Assembly: GCF_000166195.2 (NCBI RefSeq)
Contig: NZ_CM001403.1
Location: forward strand, 5,226,432 to 5,290,431
Source of the DNA: Mucilaginibacter paludis DSM 18603
GTDB lineage: Bacteria; Bacteroidota; Bacteroidia; Sphingobacteriales; Sphingobacteriaceae
Length of the DNA: 64,000 nucleotides
Reading direction: 5' to 3'
Part shown: positions 16,220-24,476 of the stretch, piece by piece
How the letters are laid out: each line of letters opens with the position of its first letter
How positions within the stretch are numbered: position 1 is the stretch's first letter
Made by a program: the position numbers and the translations under genes
The notes under the pieces: generated by a model
Told to the model about the DNA's origin: nothing
Seen by the model: only the letters and a program-made list of their open reading frames with translations
Database searches by the model: none

Positions 16220-17002
16220 CTACAATTGCCCAGGGGCATTAATAGCAGGTACAGGTTTTAAATAATAGGCAACAAAGCCCACTACTTCTTTGATGTAGAT
16301 ATTCCATTGGGCCAGGGCCAGAGGATCGGGGATAATGAAATCGGATAGGGAGACCGCGCTTTTTCCTGCTATGAAGTCGCAAGGGTAAGGCGTTACGTTA
16401 ATGCCAATTTTTTTAAATATATAAGCCGAACGGCGCATGTGAAATGCCGATGTCACTAACAAATAAGGTCCAGGCACCTTTTTATCAATCAAGATACGCT
16501 TAGTGAACATGGCATTTTCAAGCGTGTTGCGCGATTGATTTTCAATCATGATACAGCTATCGGGTATGTTAAATGCTTTAAATTGCGAAAATACATAGTC
16601 TGCTTCCTTCAGGTTGGAAGTTTTAATTAACTGCCCGTTTCCACCCGACATCAATATTAAAGGTACCCTGCCGGTAACCTTTAATTGAAGTGTTTTTATA
16701 AATCTATCAGCCGAACCATTGAAATATCCGTTCCCATCCTGATCTGCCGATGAGAAGCCTCCGAGTACAATGGCACAGCTATATTTACCCTCTGGCGGCG
16801 GGCCTTGTGTAATATCCCACATTTTGGCAAACCGGCTTAAAATAAATTGATTGGAGAAAATGAACAATAGGGCGAAAGCTGCAAAAAACAATCGCTTTTT
16901 AAGGATGATGTTTTTTACAAAAAAACCAGTCAGCAGCAATAAGAAGATCCAACATATGGGCTGTATCAAAAAAAGAAGAACCTTGGATAGTACAAAAAAC
17001 AT
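16220..17002 (-). CDS. YdcF/SanA-family (DUF218) membrane protein
   Basis: 260 residues from ATG 17002. Two N-terminal membrane helices are followed by a DUF218 domain: CAIVLGGFSSAD, LILMSGGNGQ, ENQSRNTLENAMFT and LLVTSAFHMRRSAYIF. ElyC/SanA relatives act in envelope and peptidoglycan metabolism, but the biochemical function is not settled. A frame could open at TTG 17023, but the -7 promoter match (CAAAAGTA, 17021-17028, read on the minus strand as TACTTTTG) overlaps it, so ATG 17002 is preferred. It is located between the glycosyltransferase gene and truA. Confidence 0.82.
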   Translation of the reverse strand: MFFVLSKVLLFLIQPICWIFLLLLTGFFVKNIILKKRLFFAAFALLFIFSNQFILSRFAKMWDITQGPPPEGKYSCAIVLGGFSSADQDGNGYFNGSADRFIKTLQLKVTGRVPLILMSGGNGQLIKTSNLKEADYVFSQFKAFNIPDSCIMIENQSRNTLENAMFTKRILIDKKVPGPYLLVTSAFHMRRSAYIFKKIGINVTPYPCDFIAGKSAVSLSDFIIPDPLALAQWNIYIKEVVGFVAYYLKPVPAINAPGQL

Positions 17003-17020
17003 AGATGTTGAAACTTGGGG

Positions 17021-17028
17021 CAAAAGTA
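17021..17028 (-). promoter_or_regulatory. -7 element of the YdcF-like gene
   Basis: TACTTTTG on the minus strand matches TAnnTTTG, 18 bp before the ATG at 17002. It argues against the TTG start at 17023. Confidence 0.4.
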
Positions 17029-17054
17029 TAGTTTTTTGATAACTAATGAACTAT

Positions 17055-17861
17055 TTATACATTCTGCCATGTATCCAGGTCGGTTTGCAATAGTTTAGTA
17101 AATACAGACCGTGCTGGCAGATCAAGATAAGGATAAGTAACCTTTGAAAGGTACAAGCCTTGCGGGTGTGCCGGAGATATCGTTTGTGCGTTTTGGGGTT
17201 TTATCAAATTCTGTTCAAATTCGTCCACGCTCATTTCTCCGGTCCCGATGCTGATTAGCCTGCCCACTATTACTCTGATCATTTTACTCAGAAACCTGTT
17301 AGCCGAGATGTTAAAACGAATCCGGTCGGCGTTTTTACAAGCAAACAGTTCTGCCGACGTTACATGGCATAGGGTATGTTCGTTACGGTCGGGGCTTTTG
17401 CAAAAAGCCCTGTAATCATGGTAAAGGGGCAACAAAGCCACGGCTTTTTTCATCTCGTGCAGATCAAGTGACTGCTCGTTGTAATAGGAGCTGAATCCGT
17501 TTAAAAAAGGGTCCTTATAGGTATGTATAAAATAATCATATGATCGCTGGGTGGCATCAAAGCGGGCATGCGGTAAGCCTGCCATGGGGATAATATCAAA
17601 GATAGCGATATCAGCGGGGAGTATTTTATTTAAACGAAACAGCAGATCAAATTCCCGGGGGTTATCAATATCTACGTGAAAAAAAAATTGACTGGCATGT
17701 ACCTTGGCATCGGTACGTCCGCAGCCCACTATAGCCGTTGGTGTTTTTAATACCTGGCTAAGAGAGTTTTCTAACACTTGCTGTATGCTCATTACACCGG
17801 CATGTTTTTGCCAGCCGCTGTACTGGGTGCCGTGGTAACCTAAATGTACAAAATACCTCAA
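17055..17861 (-). CDS. truA: tRNA pseudouridine synthase A
   Basis: 268 residues. It converts uridines 38-40 of tRNA anticodon stem-loops to pseudouridine. The catalytic motif reads GCGRTDAKVHASQ with the catalytic Asp at residue 51. The usual Gly after DA is Lys here. The N-terminus YFVHLGYHGTQYSGWQ and the C-terminal FLSKMIRVIVGRL block are typical. Length and motifs support an active enzyme. Confidence 0.95.
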   Translation of the reverse strand: MRYFVHLGYHGTQYSGWQKHAGVMSIQQVLENSLSQVLKTPTAIVGCGRTDAKVHASQFFFHVDIDNPREFDLLFRLNKILPADIAIFDIIPMAGLPHARFDATQRSYDYFIHTYKDPFLNGFSSYYNEQSLDLHEMKKAVALLPLYHDYRAFCKSPDRNEHTLCHVTSAELFACKNADRIRFNISANRFLSKMIRVIVGRLISIGTGEMSVDEFEQNLIKPQNAQTISPAHPQGLYLSKVTYPYLDLPARSVFTKLLQTDLDTWQNV

Positions 17862-17961
17862 CCTTTTTATTTTAGAATTGCGAAGTTAAGCTATTGGATT
17901 GATAGGAAAGTTAGCGCGATGCTTTTTACGGCTTTTCGCGTATACCCTGTGTTTGGCAAAC

Positions 17962-18423
17962 TTATAGCTGGCTTGAGCTGGAGAATTTTCGGGCCAGCTT
18001 ATGATAGATGCTATACGCGTGGCATCCGGCGCAAAAACCGACGAACGACTCGAGGGCAGCGAATAAGCACAAGATGATTGTTAAAGCCAGGGCACCTGTA
18101 CCAAACTGAAAAAGGTGCAGTAAAATGATGGTACTGGTAAATGCAAGCCCAATGCGGGCGGCAAATCTTTTTGGTGCCTGGTCAACAGGCTTATTTTTTA
18201 TTTTAAACCAATTAATCAATACTCCGGCGATAATTGCCAGCAGGCTATACCTGCCCATATTGAAGGACCGTAATAAAAAATCAATAACCAGGAAAATAAT
18301 GATGATGGATAAGCCCGATATGATATAGGCTACGCCTGATAATAAAACGAAGGAAGCAACCAGTCGTACCCTGTTCTCGTTGATCAGAACAAAGTCGACC
18401 GGGCATGAAATATCGTTATTCAT
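17962..18423 (-). CDS. DUF4395 family membrane protein
   Basis: 153 residues with four hydrophobic segments. It opens with CPVDFVLINENRVRLVA and ends with an ESFVGFCAGCHAYSIY block; both cysteine-bearing segments are characteristic of DUF4395. In other bacteria such proteins are found alone or next to rhodanese or thiol-related genes, but no activity is established. It lies downstream of the aberrant tRNA-Cys gene on the same strand, about 34 bp after it, so the two may share a transcript. Confidence 0.8.
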   Translation of the reverse strand: MNNDISCPVDFVLINENRVRLVASFVLLSGVAYIISGLSIIIIFLVIDFLLRSFNMGRYSLLAIIAGVLINWFKIKNKPVDQAPKRFAARIGLAFTSTIILLHLFQFGTGALALTIILCLFAALESFVGFCAGCHAYSIYHKLARKFSSSSQL

Positions 18424-18456
18424 GTGCGAAAATAAAGAAGTCAGTTAAATAAGTCG

Positions 18457-18527
18457 ACGTCAAGGGCGGATTCGAACCGCCGTGAAAGGTTTTGCAGACC
18501 CATACCTATCCGCTCGGTCACTTGACT
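18457..18527 (-). tRNA. tRNA-Cys (GCA), aberrant second copy
   Basis: 71 nt aligning end to end with the canonical tRNA-Cys at 31914-31984, with the same loop CTGCAAA (anticodon GCA), the same T-loop TTCGAAT and U73. Differences weaken it: acceptor AGTCAAG/CTTGACG has an A1-G72 mismatch, and the anticodon stem TGGGT/ACCTT has a U27-U43 mismatch and a G28-U42 wobble. The D-stem and T-stem pair well. CCA is not encoded. A -7-like TATATTTG lies 6 bp upstream (18541-18534). It may be functional, specialised or decaying. Confidence 0.75.
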
Positions 18528-18589
18528 ATGATGCAAATATATTAATAAATCTATAATGTCTATGGCTTTTGTAGTATTTATTTTTTTCA

Positions 18590-20041
18590 TCACAAAAGAG
18601 GCGACAATAAGCGAGTTATTCTTTCGGGCAGTTGTTTATATAACGGGCGTTTGGCCCAGGTATTGGAGTTGATTTTTGTTGAATGCTCCAGGTCCTGATA
18701 AAAAGCATCTCGTAATTGGTTGGATAATTCATTATCGTAAACCATGCTGTTAACCTCGAAATTGAGCTCAAAACTTCTGTGGTCCATGTTAGCGGTGCCA
18801 ATGATAGACAGGCTTCCATCAAGCACCATAGTTTTGGCATGCATAAAGCCTTTTTGATAAAGATAGATTTCAACTCCCGATCGTAAAATCTCCTGGTAAT
18901 AGGAGCGGGCGGCCGAATCTACAAATGCCGAATCGGATTTCCCGGGCACAAGCAGCTTTACTTTTACACCGCTCATGGCTGCAACATTTAGAGCATCAAT
19001 CAACGTTTCCCCGGGAATGAAGTATGGAGTACTGATGAGTATTTCCTCCTCGGCCATACCGATGGCCTGAATGAGCGAGAACATGATCGTTGGAGTTTCC
19101 GAATCGGGGCCGCTGGCGGCAATTTGTACAATTGCATCAGATGTTTTGCTTTTTTCTGCACAAAAAAGCTCTTCCTGGGGCTCAAGTTCTGTCTCAGCAC
19201 AAAAGTTCCAGTCACATATAAACAGGTATTGCAGGTAATAAACGCCTGGGCCTTTAATCATCACGTGGGTATCGCGCCAAAATACCTTGTCGGTGTTATT
19301 GCTATCGTTAATGTAGCGGTCGCTCACATTAATGCCGCCAACAAAGCCGGTGCAGCCATCAATAATGATAATTTTGCGGTGATTGCGGTAGTTGATGCGG
19401 TTGGCCAGCGCCATAAAATAGATCTGGTAAAACGGAAAGGCTTGTACTCCCGCGTCCAGCAATTCGGGCACTAACTTTTTGCGGATGGAGCGGCTGCCAA
19501 AGTCATCATAAATAAAACGTACAGTTACACCTTCACGGGCTTTTGCTATCAGGATATCTTTAATCTGGTTGCCAATTACTTCGTCCTCAAAAATATAATA
19601 CTCAATATGGATATGATGTTTGGCTTCTTTTAATTGCTTTAGTACTTCGGGAAACTTGTTTTCGCCGTTCAGCAAAAGTTTTACTTCGTTGCTGCCGGTC
19701 AGCGGGCTCATACTATCATTAAGCAGCAAACGCGCCAGTTTTTTATGGCTCTTCACTTCAGATTCGCCGCTGTCCCAGGTTTTTTCAGATTCGAGGTAAA
19801 TCTGTTTCTTAATTTGGTGCAACAGTCTGTTGTTTTTAACTATCTTTTTACTGTATAGTTTATTTTTGCGGTAGTTAGCACCAACTACAAAATAAATAAT
19901 CATACCCAAGCCAGGCAAAAATAGCGTTAATAGCAAATAGGCAGAAGTTTTACTGGTTGAGCGCGTATCGTAAATGATGCGCAGGCACACTAAAACAACA
20001 ATAATTGAATAAAAAATTTCGAACAACAATATCCAGTTCAT
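18590..20041 (-). CDS. cls: Cardiolipin synthase (phospholipase D family)
   Basis: 483 residues: two N-terminal membrane helices with the GLGMIIYFVVG segment of the PLDc_N domain, then two phospholipase D half-sites. The first HKD reads NHRKIIIIDG and the second HAKTMVLDGSLSIIGTANMD. It joins two phosphatidylglycerols into cardiolipin at the inner membrane. Length matches bacterial ClsA-type enzymes. A 12-bp palindrome TATAACGTTATA lies just upstream of the ATG at 20041. It is divergent from the DAC-like gene. Confidence 0.95.
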   Translation of the reverse strand: MNWILLFEIFYSIIVVLVCLRIIYDTRSTSKTSAYLLLTLFLPGLGMIIYFVVGANYRKNKLYSKKIVKNNRLLHQIKKQIYLESEKTWDSGESEVKSHKKLARLLLNDSMSPLTGSNEVKLLLNGENKFPEVLKQLKEAKHHIHIEYYIFEDEVIGNQIKDILIAKAREGVTVRFIYDDFGSRSIRKKLVPELLDAGVQAFPFYQIYFMALANRINYRNHRKIIIIDGCTGFVGGINVSDRYINDSNNTDKVFWRDTHVMIKGPGVYYLQYLFICDWNFCAETELEPQEELFCAEKSKTSDAIVQIAASGPDSETPTIMFSLIQAIGMAEEEILISTPYFIPGETLIDALNVAAMSGVKVKLLVPGKSDSAFVDSAARSYYQEILRSGVEIYLYQKGFMHAKTMVLDGSLSIIGTANMDHRSFELNFEVNSMVYDNELSNQLRDAFYQDLEHSTKINSNTWAKRPLYKQLPERITRLLSPLL

Positions 20042-20153
20042 CTGCTGCTATAACGTTATAATATCTTTATTGTTCAGTTGAAGTTTTGCCTGTTGCCAAT
20101 AAATATAAAACATTATAAGTTGAGTGTAAGAAAGCGATATAACAAGGCGTGTT

Positions 20154-20186
20154 TTTGTTGGCAGATAAACTAAAATTATAACTTTG
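20154..20186 (+). promoter_or_regulatory. Promoter abutting the DAC-like gene
   Basis: TTTG (20154-20157), a 21-nt spacer and TAACTTTG (20179-20186) match the Bacteroidota consensus with the same spacing as the tRNA-Arg promoter. The ATG at 20190 is only 4 bases past the -7 element, so the mRNA would be leaderless. Confidence 0.55.
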
Positions 20187-20189
20187 GAT

Positions 20190-21332
20190 ATGCTTTACGA
20201 ACCAACCTACCAGGCAGCCAGAAAAGTATCGGAAACGGTGCGGAATCATTTTGCTCATCACATAGCTACAGCACATAAACAAGGTGAACAAAAGCTGGCA
20301 ACAGCACCCGGTGCCGATGTGATTGAACAGATTATTGATGTGGCATTTTGGGCCAGCCTGCGTAAAGAAGAAGGTAATTCGCCTAAAATATCACTTGCCT
20401 TTTTATCGCCGCAGCAGGCTGAGAAAGCGTTGGTTTTTGAAAAAGAACTGCCACTCAACCCAGTTACCATTACAAAAATTGCTCCCGGAGTTGAGCGGGC
20501 GGGTATCCATATTGGTGTATGGTTTAAAAACGACGAACTGGTAATATGGGGAACTACTATTACCATCCCTAATTTTTGTTTTGTTCTGGATGTTTCTGAA
20601 CCAGGTTTACTGGTTATCAAACACAGGCGCATTTTTGGCTTGGGCAAGTATACCAACGTAGCCGTATTAAAAGGCGACGACGTTAGGATTGTAGATGAGC
20701 ATAGTGCAACGTTTACAGATTGCCCGGCCATAGTGACTACGTTGCTGGGATATACTTCGCCGGCATCCTGGAACGATTCTGTAAACGTGCTGATTCAGCT
20801 TGCCGTTTCTATGCGTGCGCACGGGCACGGCGGCTCATTATTGGTAGTACCGGCTTGTTCCGAGGAATGGAAGCAATCTATTATCCACCCCATCAAATAC
20901 GCCATACAACCGGCTTTCTCTGGTTTGGCGGATTTGATTATGAACGAAGGAACCGACCAAAGTGATATTTTTTGGAAAAGCGCCTTGAGCCGTGAGGTTG
21001 ATAATATTGGCGGCTTAACAGGTGTTGACGGAGCCACCATTATTAACACCAAACATGAGCTATTGGCCTTTGGAAGTAAAATAGTGATGCGCGAAGGTAG
21101 CAGCCGGGTTAAGCAAATGTGTTTAATTGAGCCTATTATTGATGGCCAGGCCGTGATTATTCACCCTGCGCAGAACGGCGGAACGCGGCACCTGTCGGCA
21201 GCTCAATTTGTACACGATCAGCATGATGCCATTGCACTGGTAGCATCTCAGGACGGGCAGTTCACCATATTCACCTGGTCGCCACATCATGGCATGGTTC
21301 AGGCTTACCGGATAGATACCTTGTTATTGTAA
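20190..21332 (+). CDS. Diadenylate-cyclase-like protein with DACNV-type sensor domain
   Basis: 380 residues, no signal peptide. The C-terminal region carries motifs at the spacing of DAC (DisA_N) domains: DGA (280-282, in GVDGATII) and TRHLSAA (332-338, in GGTRHLSAAQF), equivalent to the DGA and RHRAA motifs that bind ATP in c-di-AMP synthases. The third RHR residue is Leu here. The N-terminal half resembles the sensor domains named DACNV that precede such cyclase domains. Activity is plausible but untested. The start is ATG 20190; the TTG at 20184 lies in the promoter. Confidence 0.65.
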   Translation: MLYEPTYQAARKVSETVRNHFAHHIATAHKQGEQKLATAPGADVIEQIIDVAFWASLRKEEGNSPKISLAFLSPQQAEKALVFEKELPLNPVTITKIAPGVERAGIHIGVWFKNDELVIWGTTITIPNFCFVLDVSEPGLLVIKHRRIFGLGKYTNVAVLKGDDVRIVDEHSATFTDCPAIVTTLLGYTSPASWNDSVNVLIQLAVSMRAHGHGGSLLVVPACSEEWKQSIIHPIKYAIQPAFSGLADLIMNEGTDQSDIFWKSALSREVDNIGGLTGVDGATIINTKHELLAFGSKIVMREGSSRVKQMCLIEPIIDGQAVIIHPAQNGGTRHLSAAQFVHDQHDAIALVASQDGQFTIFTWSPHHGMVQAYRIDTLLL

Positions 21333-21399
21333 GCATGTTATTTAGCCCTATGCCAAATAGCGTTTCAAATATCTATGATGTTTTGTAAATGCAAGTTAA

Positions 21400-21446
21400 A
21401 TAAAACGGCGACTGCACGATATGTAAAAATCATCCTGCAATCGCCG
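21400..21446 (-). terminator. Terminator after the aldo/keto reductase
   Basis: CGGCGACTGCA (21406-21416) pairs with TGCAATCGCCG (21436-21446) with one mismatch. On the minus strand TTTTATTT follows. Confidence 0.65.
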
Positions 21447-21462
21447 ATTTAAGCTATCATTG

Positions 21463-22317
21463 TTACCCGGCAATTTTATCTAACTCGTCCATGTCGGCAA
21501 CTGTAAGCACCAGATCTGCCGCCTTCATATTATCCTCCAGGTGGGCAACGCTTGATGTACCCGGAATCAGTAAAATATTGGGGGAGTGTTGCAGCAGCCA
21601 GTTCAGTGCTACCTGGTGTGTGGTTGCATTATGCCTCTCTGCAACCTTTTTGATAATTTCCAGTCCTTGTACATTACCGGCATTGAGCGGGAACCAGGGA
21701 ATGAAAGCGATATCATTATCCTCGCAGTATCTCAACTCAGTTTCCCATTTGCGGTTATCAACGCTATACATATTTTGTACAGATACTACATTGAAAAATT
21801 CCTGGGCAAGTTGAATATCTTCTACATGAACTTCAGATAGGCCGATGTGTTTAATCAATCCGTCCTCCTGTGCCTTCTTTAAAAACGCGAAGGTTTCTCC
21901 GGCCGGAACCTTAGGGTCAATACGGTGTAGCTGATAAAGGTCAATCCTCTCCACTTTTAATCGTTTCAGGCTGCCGTCCAATGCTTCTTTTAAATGTGCG
22001 GGGCTGCTATCAATTGGCCATTCGTTTGGCCCGGTGCGGGTTAGGCCGCCCTTTGTTGCTATTACTAAATCTTCAGGATAAGGGTATAGCGCTTCGGCTA
22101 TGAGTTCTTCAGATACATACGGCCCGTAGCTATCGGCAGTATCTATAAAATTGACGCCTAATTCAACTGCCTTTTTTAATACCCGTATAGCTTCTTCTTT
22201 ATCTTTTGGTGGCCCCCAAATGCCTTCGCCTGTAATACGCATAGCGCCGTATCCCAAACGGTTTACGGTTAGATCGTGGCCAATGGTGAATGTTTTTTTG
22301 AATGTTATAGTACTCAT
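21463..22317 (-). CDS. Aldo/keto reductase
   Basis: 284 residues of the AKR superfamily. NADPH-dependent carbonyl reduction is expected. Catalytic tetrad positions are visible: Asp in FIDTADSYG, Tyr in the same segment, Lys in VIATKGGL and His in YQLHRIDPK. The C-terminal cofactor region holds LLIPGTSSVAHLEDN. It is a single gene with a terminator. A second, different AKR lies at 28771-29754. The substrate is unknown. Confidence 0.9.
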   Translation of the reverse strand: MSTITFKKTFTIGHDLTVNRLGYGAMRITGEGIWGPPKDKEEAIRVLKKAVELGVNFIDTADSYGPYVSEELIAEALYPYPEDLVIATKGGLTRTGPNEWPIDSSPAHLKEALDGSLKRLKVERIDLYQLHRIDPKVPAGETFAFLKKAQEDGLIKHIGLSEVHVEDIQLAQEFFNVVSVQNMYSVDNRKWETELRYCEDNDIAFIPWFPLNAGNVQGLEIIKKVAERHNATTHQVALNWLLQHSPNILLIPGTSSVAHLEDNMKAADLVLTVADMDELDKIAG

Positions 22318-22635
22318 GTTAAATAAGTTTAATGTTAGTGTTTAACAATGCAGGTTGTGAAATTGTTCGCCAATAACATCCGTATAATGTCATAGTTGCC
22401 GTGAATCGTAATGCTTCTGATGGGCTCTCAGGTTGAATAAATGGTGCACTGTTTTATATACAATTATTTTCTTTCCTGATCTTGCTGATGTAGATTATTT
22501 AATCAAAAGTTAATAATTGGATAGTATTGATAGCTATGCGCATCAATCAGGATAGTTTTTTTCGATAATAACAAATGGCAAGCATTTTGTATAATACTAC
22601 TTGTAGAGCAGTTTAATCCTGCTAAACAGTAAAAA
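22318..22635. other. AT-rich intergenic region
   Basis: 318 bp between the divergent aldo/keto reductase and glycine-zipper genes. No reading frame, RNA gene or convincing promoter match was recognised. Confidence 0.4.
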
Positions 22636-23004
22636 ATGAATAATATGAAAAAGTATATGATGTCCGTCACCCTGTTTTTAACATTTTTGATAGCAGGGAG
22701 CAATATTGCAAACGCGCAAACAACCACTCACCGTAAGGTGAGTAATAGGGCTAAAGGTGCTGCTATTGGTGGCGTAGGTGGTGCAGTAGCAGGTGGTTTA
22801 ATTGGGCATAATGTGGGCGGCGCCCTTATTGGCGGCGCTATTGGTGCTGGTGGTGGCTATATTATAGGCGATGCTAAAGACAGGTCTAATCTGCGTAAAA
22901 GGCAAGCATACAGACGTGCACATCCACGCCATACAACCAAGGTTGTTTATGTTAAGCCAAGATCAACAACCACAACTACGGTTACCAAAACAACAAAATA
23001 TTAA
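22636..23004 (+). CDS. Secreted glycine-zipper protein
   Basis: 122 residues. A signal peptide ends near ANAQ (a second ATG at 22645, MKKYMMSV, is an equally good start). The middle (about residues 40-75) is a glycine zipper with repeats such as GAAIGGVGGAVAGGLIGHNVGGALIGG and then IGAGGGY, a pattern of proteins that insert into or associate with the outer membrane. The tail is rich in Arg, His and Lys and ends in a Thr run. Similar small proteins occur in many Bacteroidota and Proteobacteria and are often stress-related. No precise role is known. Confidence 0.75.
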   Translation: MNNMKKYMMSVTLFLTFLIAGSNIANAQTTTHRKVSNRAKGAAIGGVGGAVAGGLIGHNVGGALIGGAIGAGGGYIIGDAKDRSNLRKRQAYRRAHPRHTTKVVYVKPRSTTTTTVTKTTKY

Positions 23005-23029
23005 GCGCTTTTTTTTGTGTAATAGTTTG

Positions 23030-23058
23030 GCCTCTCTGTTTTGCAGAGGGGCTTTTTT
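23030..23058 (+). terminator. Terminator after the glycine-zipper gene
   Basis: GCCTCTCTG pairs with CAGAGGGGC (one G-U pair) around a short loop and is followed by TTTTTTA. Confidence 0.8.
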
Positions 23059-23146
23059 ATGTCCCCTTTTTATTATTACACCAATTCATAATTATATTTC
23101 CGTCTGGCTGTAACTCAATGGAATATCTGTTGTCTAAATGTGTAGT

Positions 23147-24397
23147 ATGATATTCTTAAAGCTCCTTCGCGAAAGTTTTCTTTTTGCTTTTGATGCGCTC
23201 AGGCAAAATAAATTGCGTACAGTACTCTCGTTGCTGGGCATAACCATTGGTATTTTTACTATCATAGCCGTTTTTTCGGCGGTAGATACCCTGCGGGATA
23301 ATTTGCAGGCCAGTGTTAACAAGTTAGGTAGCAATAGTATTTTTGTGCAAAAATGGCCGTGGTCTTTTGGAAACGATTATCCCTGGTGGAAATATATCCA
23401 GAGGCCAGTACCCAAGCTTCGTGATTATAACGAATTGCAAAAACGGGTACAAACAGCGCAAGGCATATCATACGAGCTGGATTTAAGCAGCCGAACCATC
23501 AAGTACCTGAGTAACGTTGTTGAGAATGTAGACATCAGTGTGGTATCTGCCGATTACAATAAAACATGGTCGCATGATTATCAGTACGGGCGCTACTTTA
23601 CCGACATGGAATCCAGAACGGGAGCCCCTGTAGCGCTGGTTGGTAATGATGTAGCCGAAGGTTTATTTAACGATGCTGGATTGGCCGCAGGTAAGCAGAT
23701 TAAACTTTTAGGCCGCAATGTTACCATAGTTGGTGTTTTTACCAAAGAAGGCGAAGATATGCTGGGCATTTCGCCAGATAAAGCCATCGTAGTTCCGCTC
23801 AACTTTGCCCGCAATATCATTGATATTCAAAATGAAAAATATAACCCGCAAATTGTTGTCCGGGGTAAAGATGGTATAGCGAGCGACGAGGTGGAAAGCG
23901 AGCTGATGGGGGTAATGCGGGCCATACGCCGATTACAACCCGGCACCGACGATAATTTTTCGTTAAATAAATCAACCATTATCTCTAACCAGCTGGATTC
24001 GCTTTTCGGTGTGGTTAATATTGCCGGTTTTATTATCGGCGGTTTCTCCATATTGGTTGGTGGTTTTGGTATAGCCAACATCATGTTTGTGTCGGTAAAA
24101 GAGCGTACCAACATCATCGGCATTCAAAAGTCGTTAGGCGCCAAAAACTACTTCATCATGTTCCAGTTTTTAATCGAATCTGTTTTATTGTGCCTGATGG
24201 GAGGGGCGATAGGTATTGCTATGGTATACCTGGGCACCTTCGGGGTTAAAGCCGCTATGGATGTCGAGATTGTGCTGTACTTAAAAAATATTATTTTAGG
24301 TGTTGTTATATCGGTAATCATCGGCATTATATCGGGCATAGTGCCGGCCTATTTTGCCGCCCGTCTGGATCCGGTTGAGGCGATCAGGACGAATTAG
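23147..24397 (+). CDS. MacB/FtsX-type ABC transporter permease
   Basis: 416 residues from ATG 23147 (MIFLKLLRESF), matching family N-termini better than the ATG three codons upstream. The first membrane helix lies at about 20-45 (LSLLGITIGIFTIIAVF), followed by a periplasmic MacB_PCD domain of about 220 residues and three C-terminal helices of the FtsX domain with the EALG-like loop SLGAKNYFIMFQFLIES. These permeases couple ATP hydrolysis to export or mechanotransmission across the envelope. No ATPase gene is adjacent, so the partner is encoded elsewhere. Confidence 0.88.
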   Translation: MIFLKLLRESFLFAFDALRQNKLRTVLSLLGITIGIFTIIAVFSAVDTLRDNLQASVNKLGSNSIFVQKWPWSFGNDYPWWKYIQRPVPKLRDYNELQKRVQTAQGISYELDLSSRTIKYLSNVVENVDISVVSADYNKTWSHDYQYGRYFTDMESRTGAPVALVGNDVAEGLFNDAGLAAGKQIKLLGRNVTIVGVFTKEGEDMLGISPDKAIVVPLNFARNIIDIQNEKYNPQIVVRGKDGIASDEVESELMGVMRAIRRLQPGTDDNFSLNKSTIISNQLDSLFGVVNIAGFIIGGFSILVGGFGIANIMFVSVKERTNIIGIQKSLGAKNYFIMFQFLIESVLLCLMGGAIGIAMVYLGTFGVKAAMDVEIVLYLKNIILGVVISVIIGIISGIVPAYFAARLDPVEAIRTN

Positions 24398-24415
24398 ATA
24401 TTGGTTAATAGGTTA

Positions 24416-24466
24416 ATATTTATTGAGTTGTTTGATCGCCTGGTTCATCTTCAACTCAATAAATAT
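24416..24466. terminator. Bidirectional terminator-like inverted repeat
   Basis: A perfect 15-bp stem, ATATTTATTGAGTTG with CAACTCAATAAATAT, around a 21-base loop between the convergent permease and TonB receptor genes. It is AT-rich with no clear U-tract. Confidence 0.5.
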
Positions 24467-24476
24467 CACCTGTTAT

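Noticed and set aside
17962..18077. Plus-strand small frame opposite the DUF4395 gene (17844-18077)
   Set aside because: It overlaps the truA start and the DUF4395 gene on the other strand and has no family resemblance.
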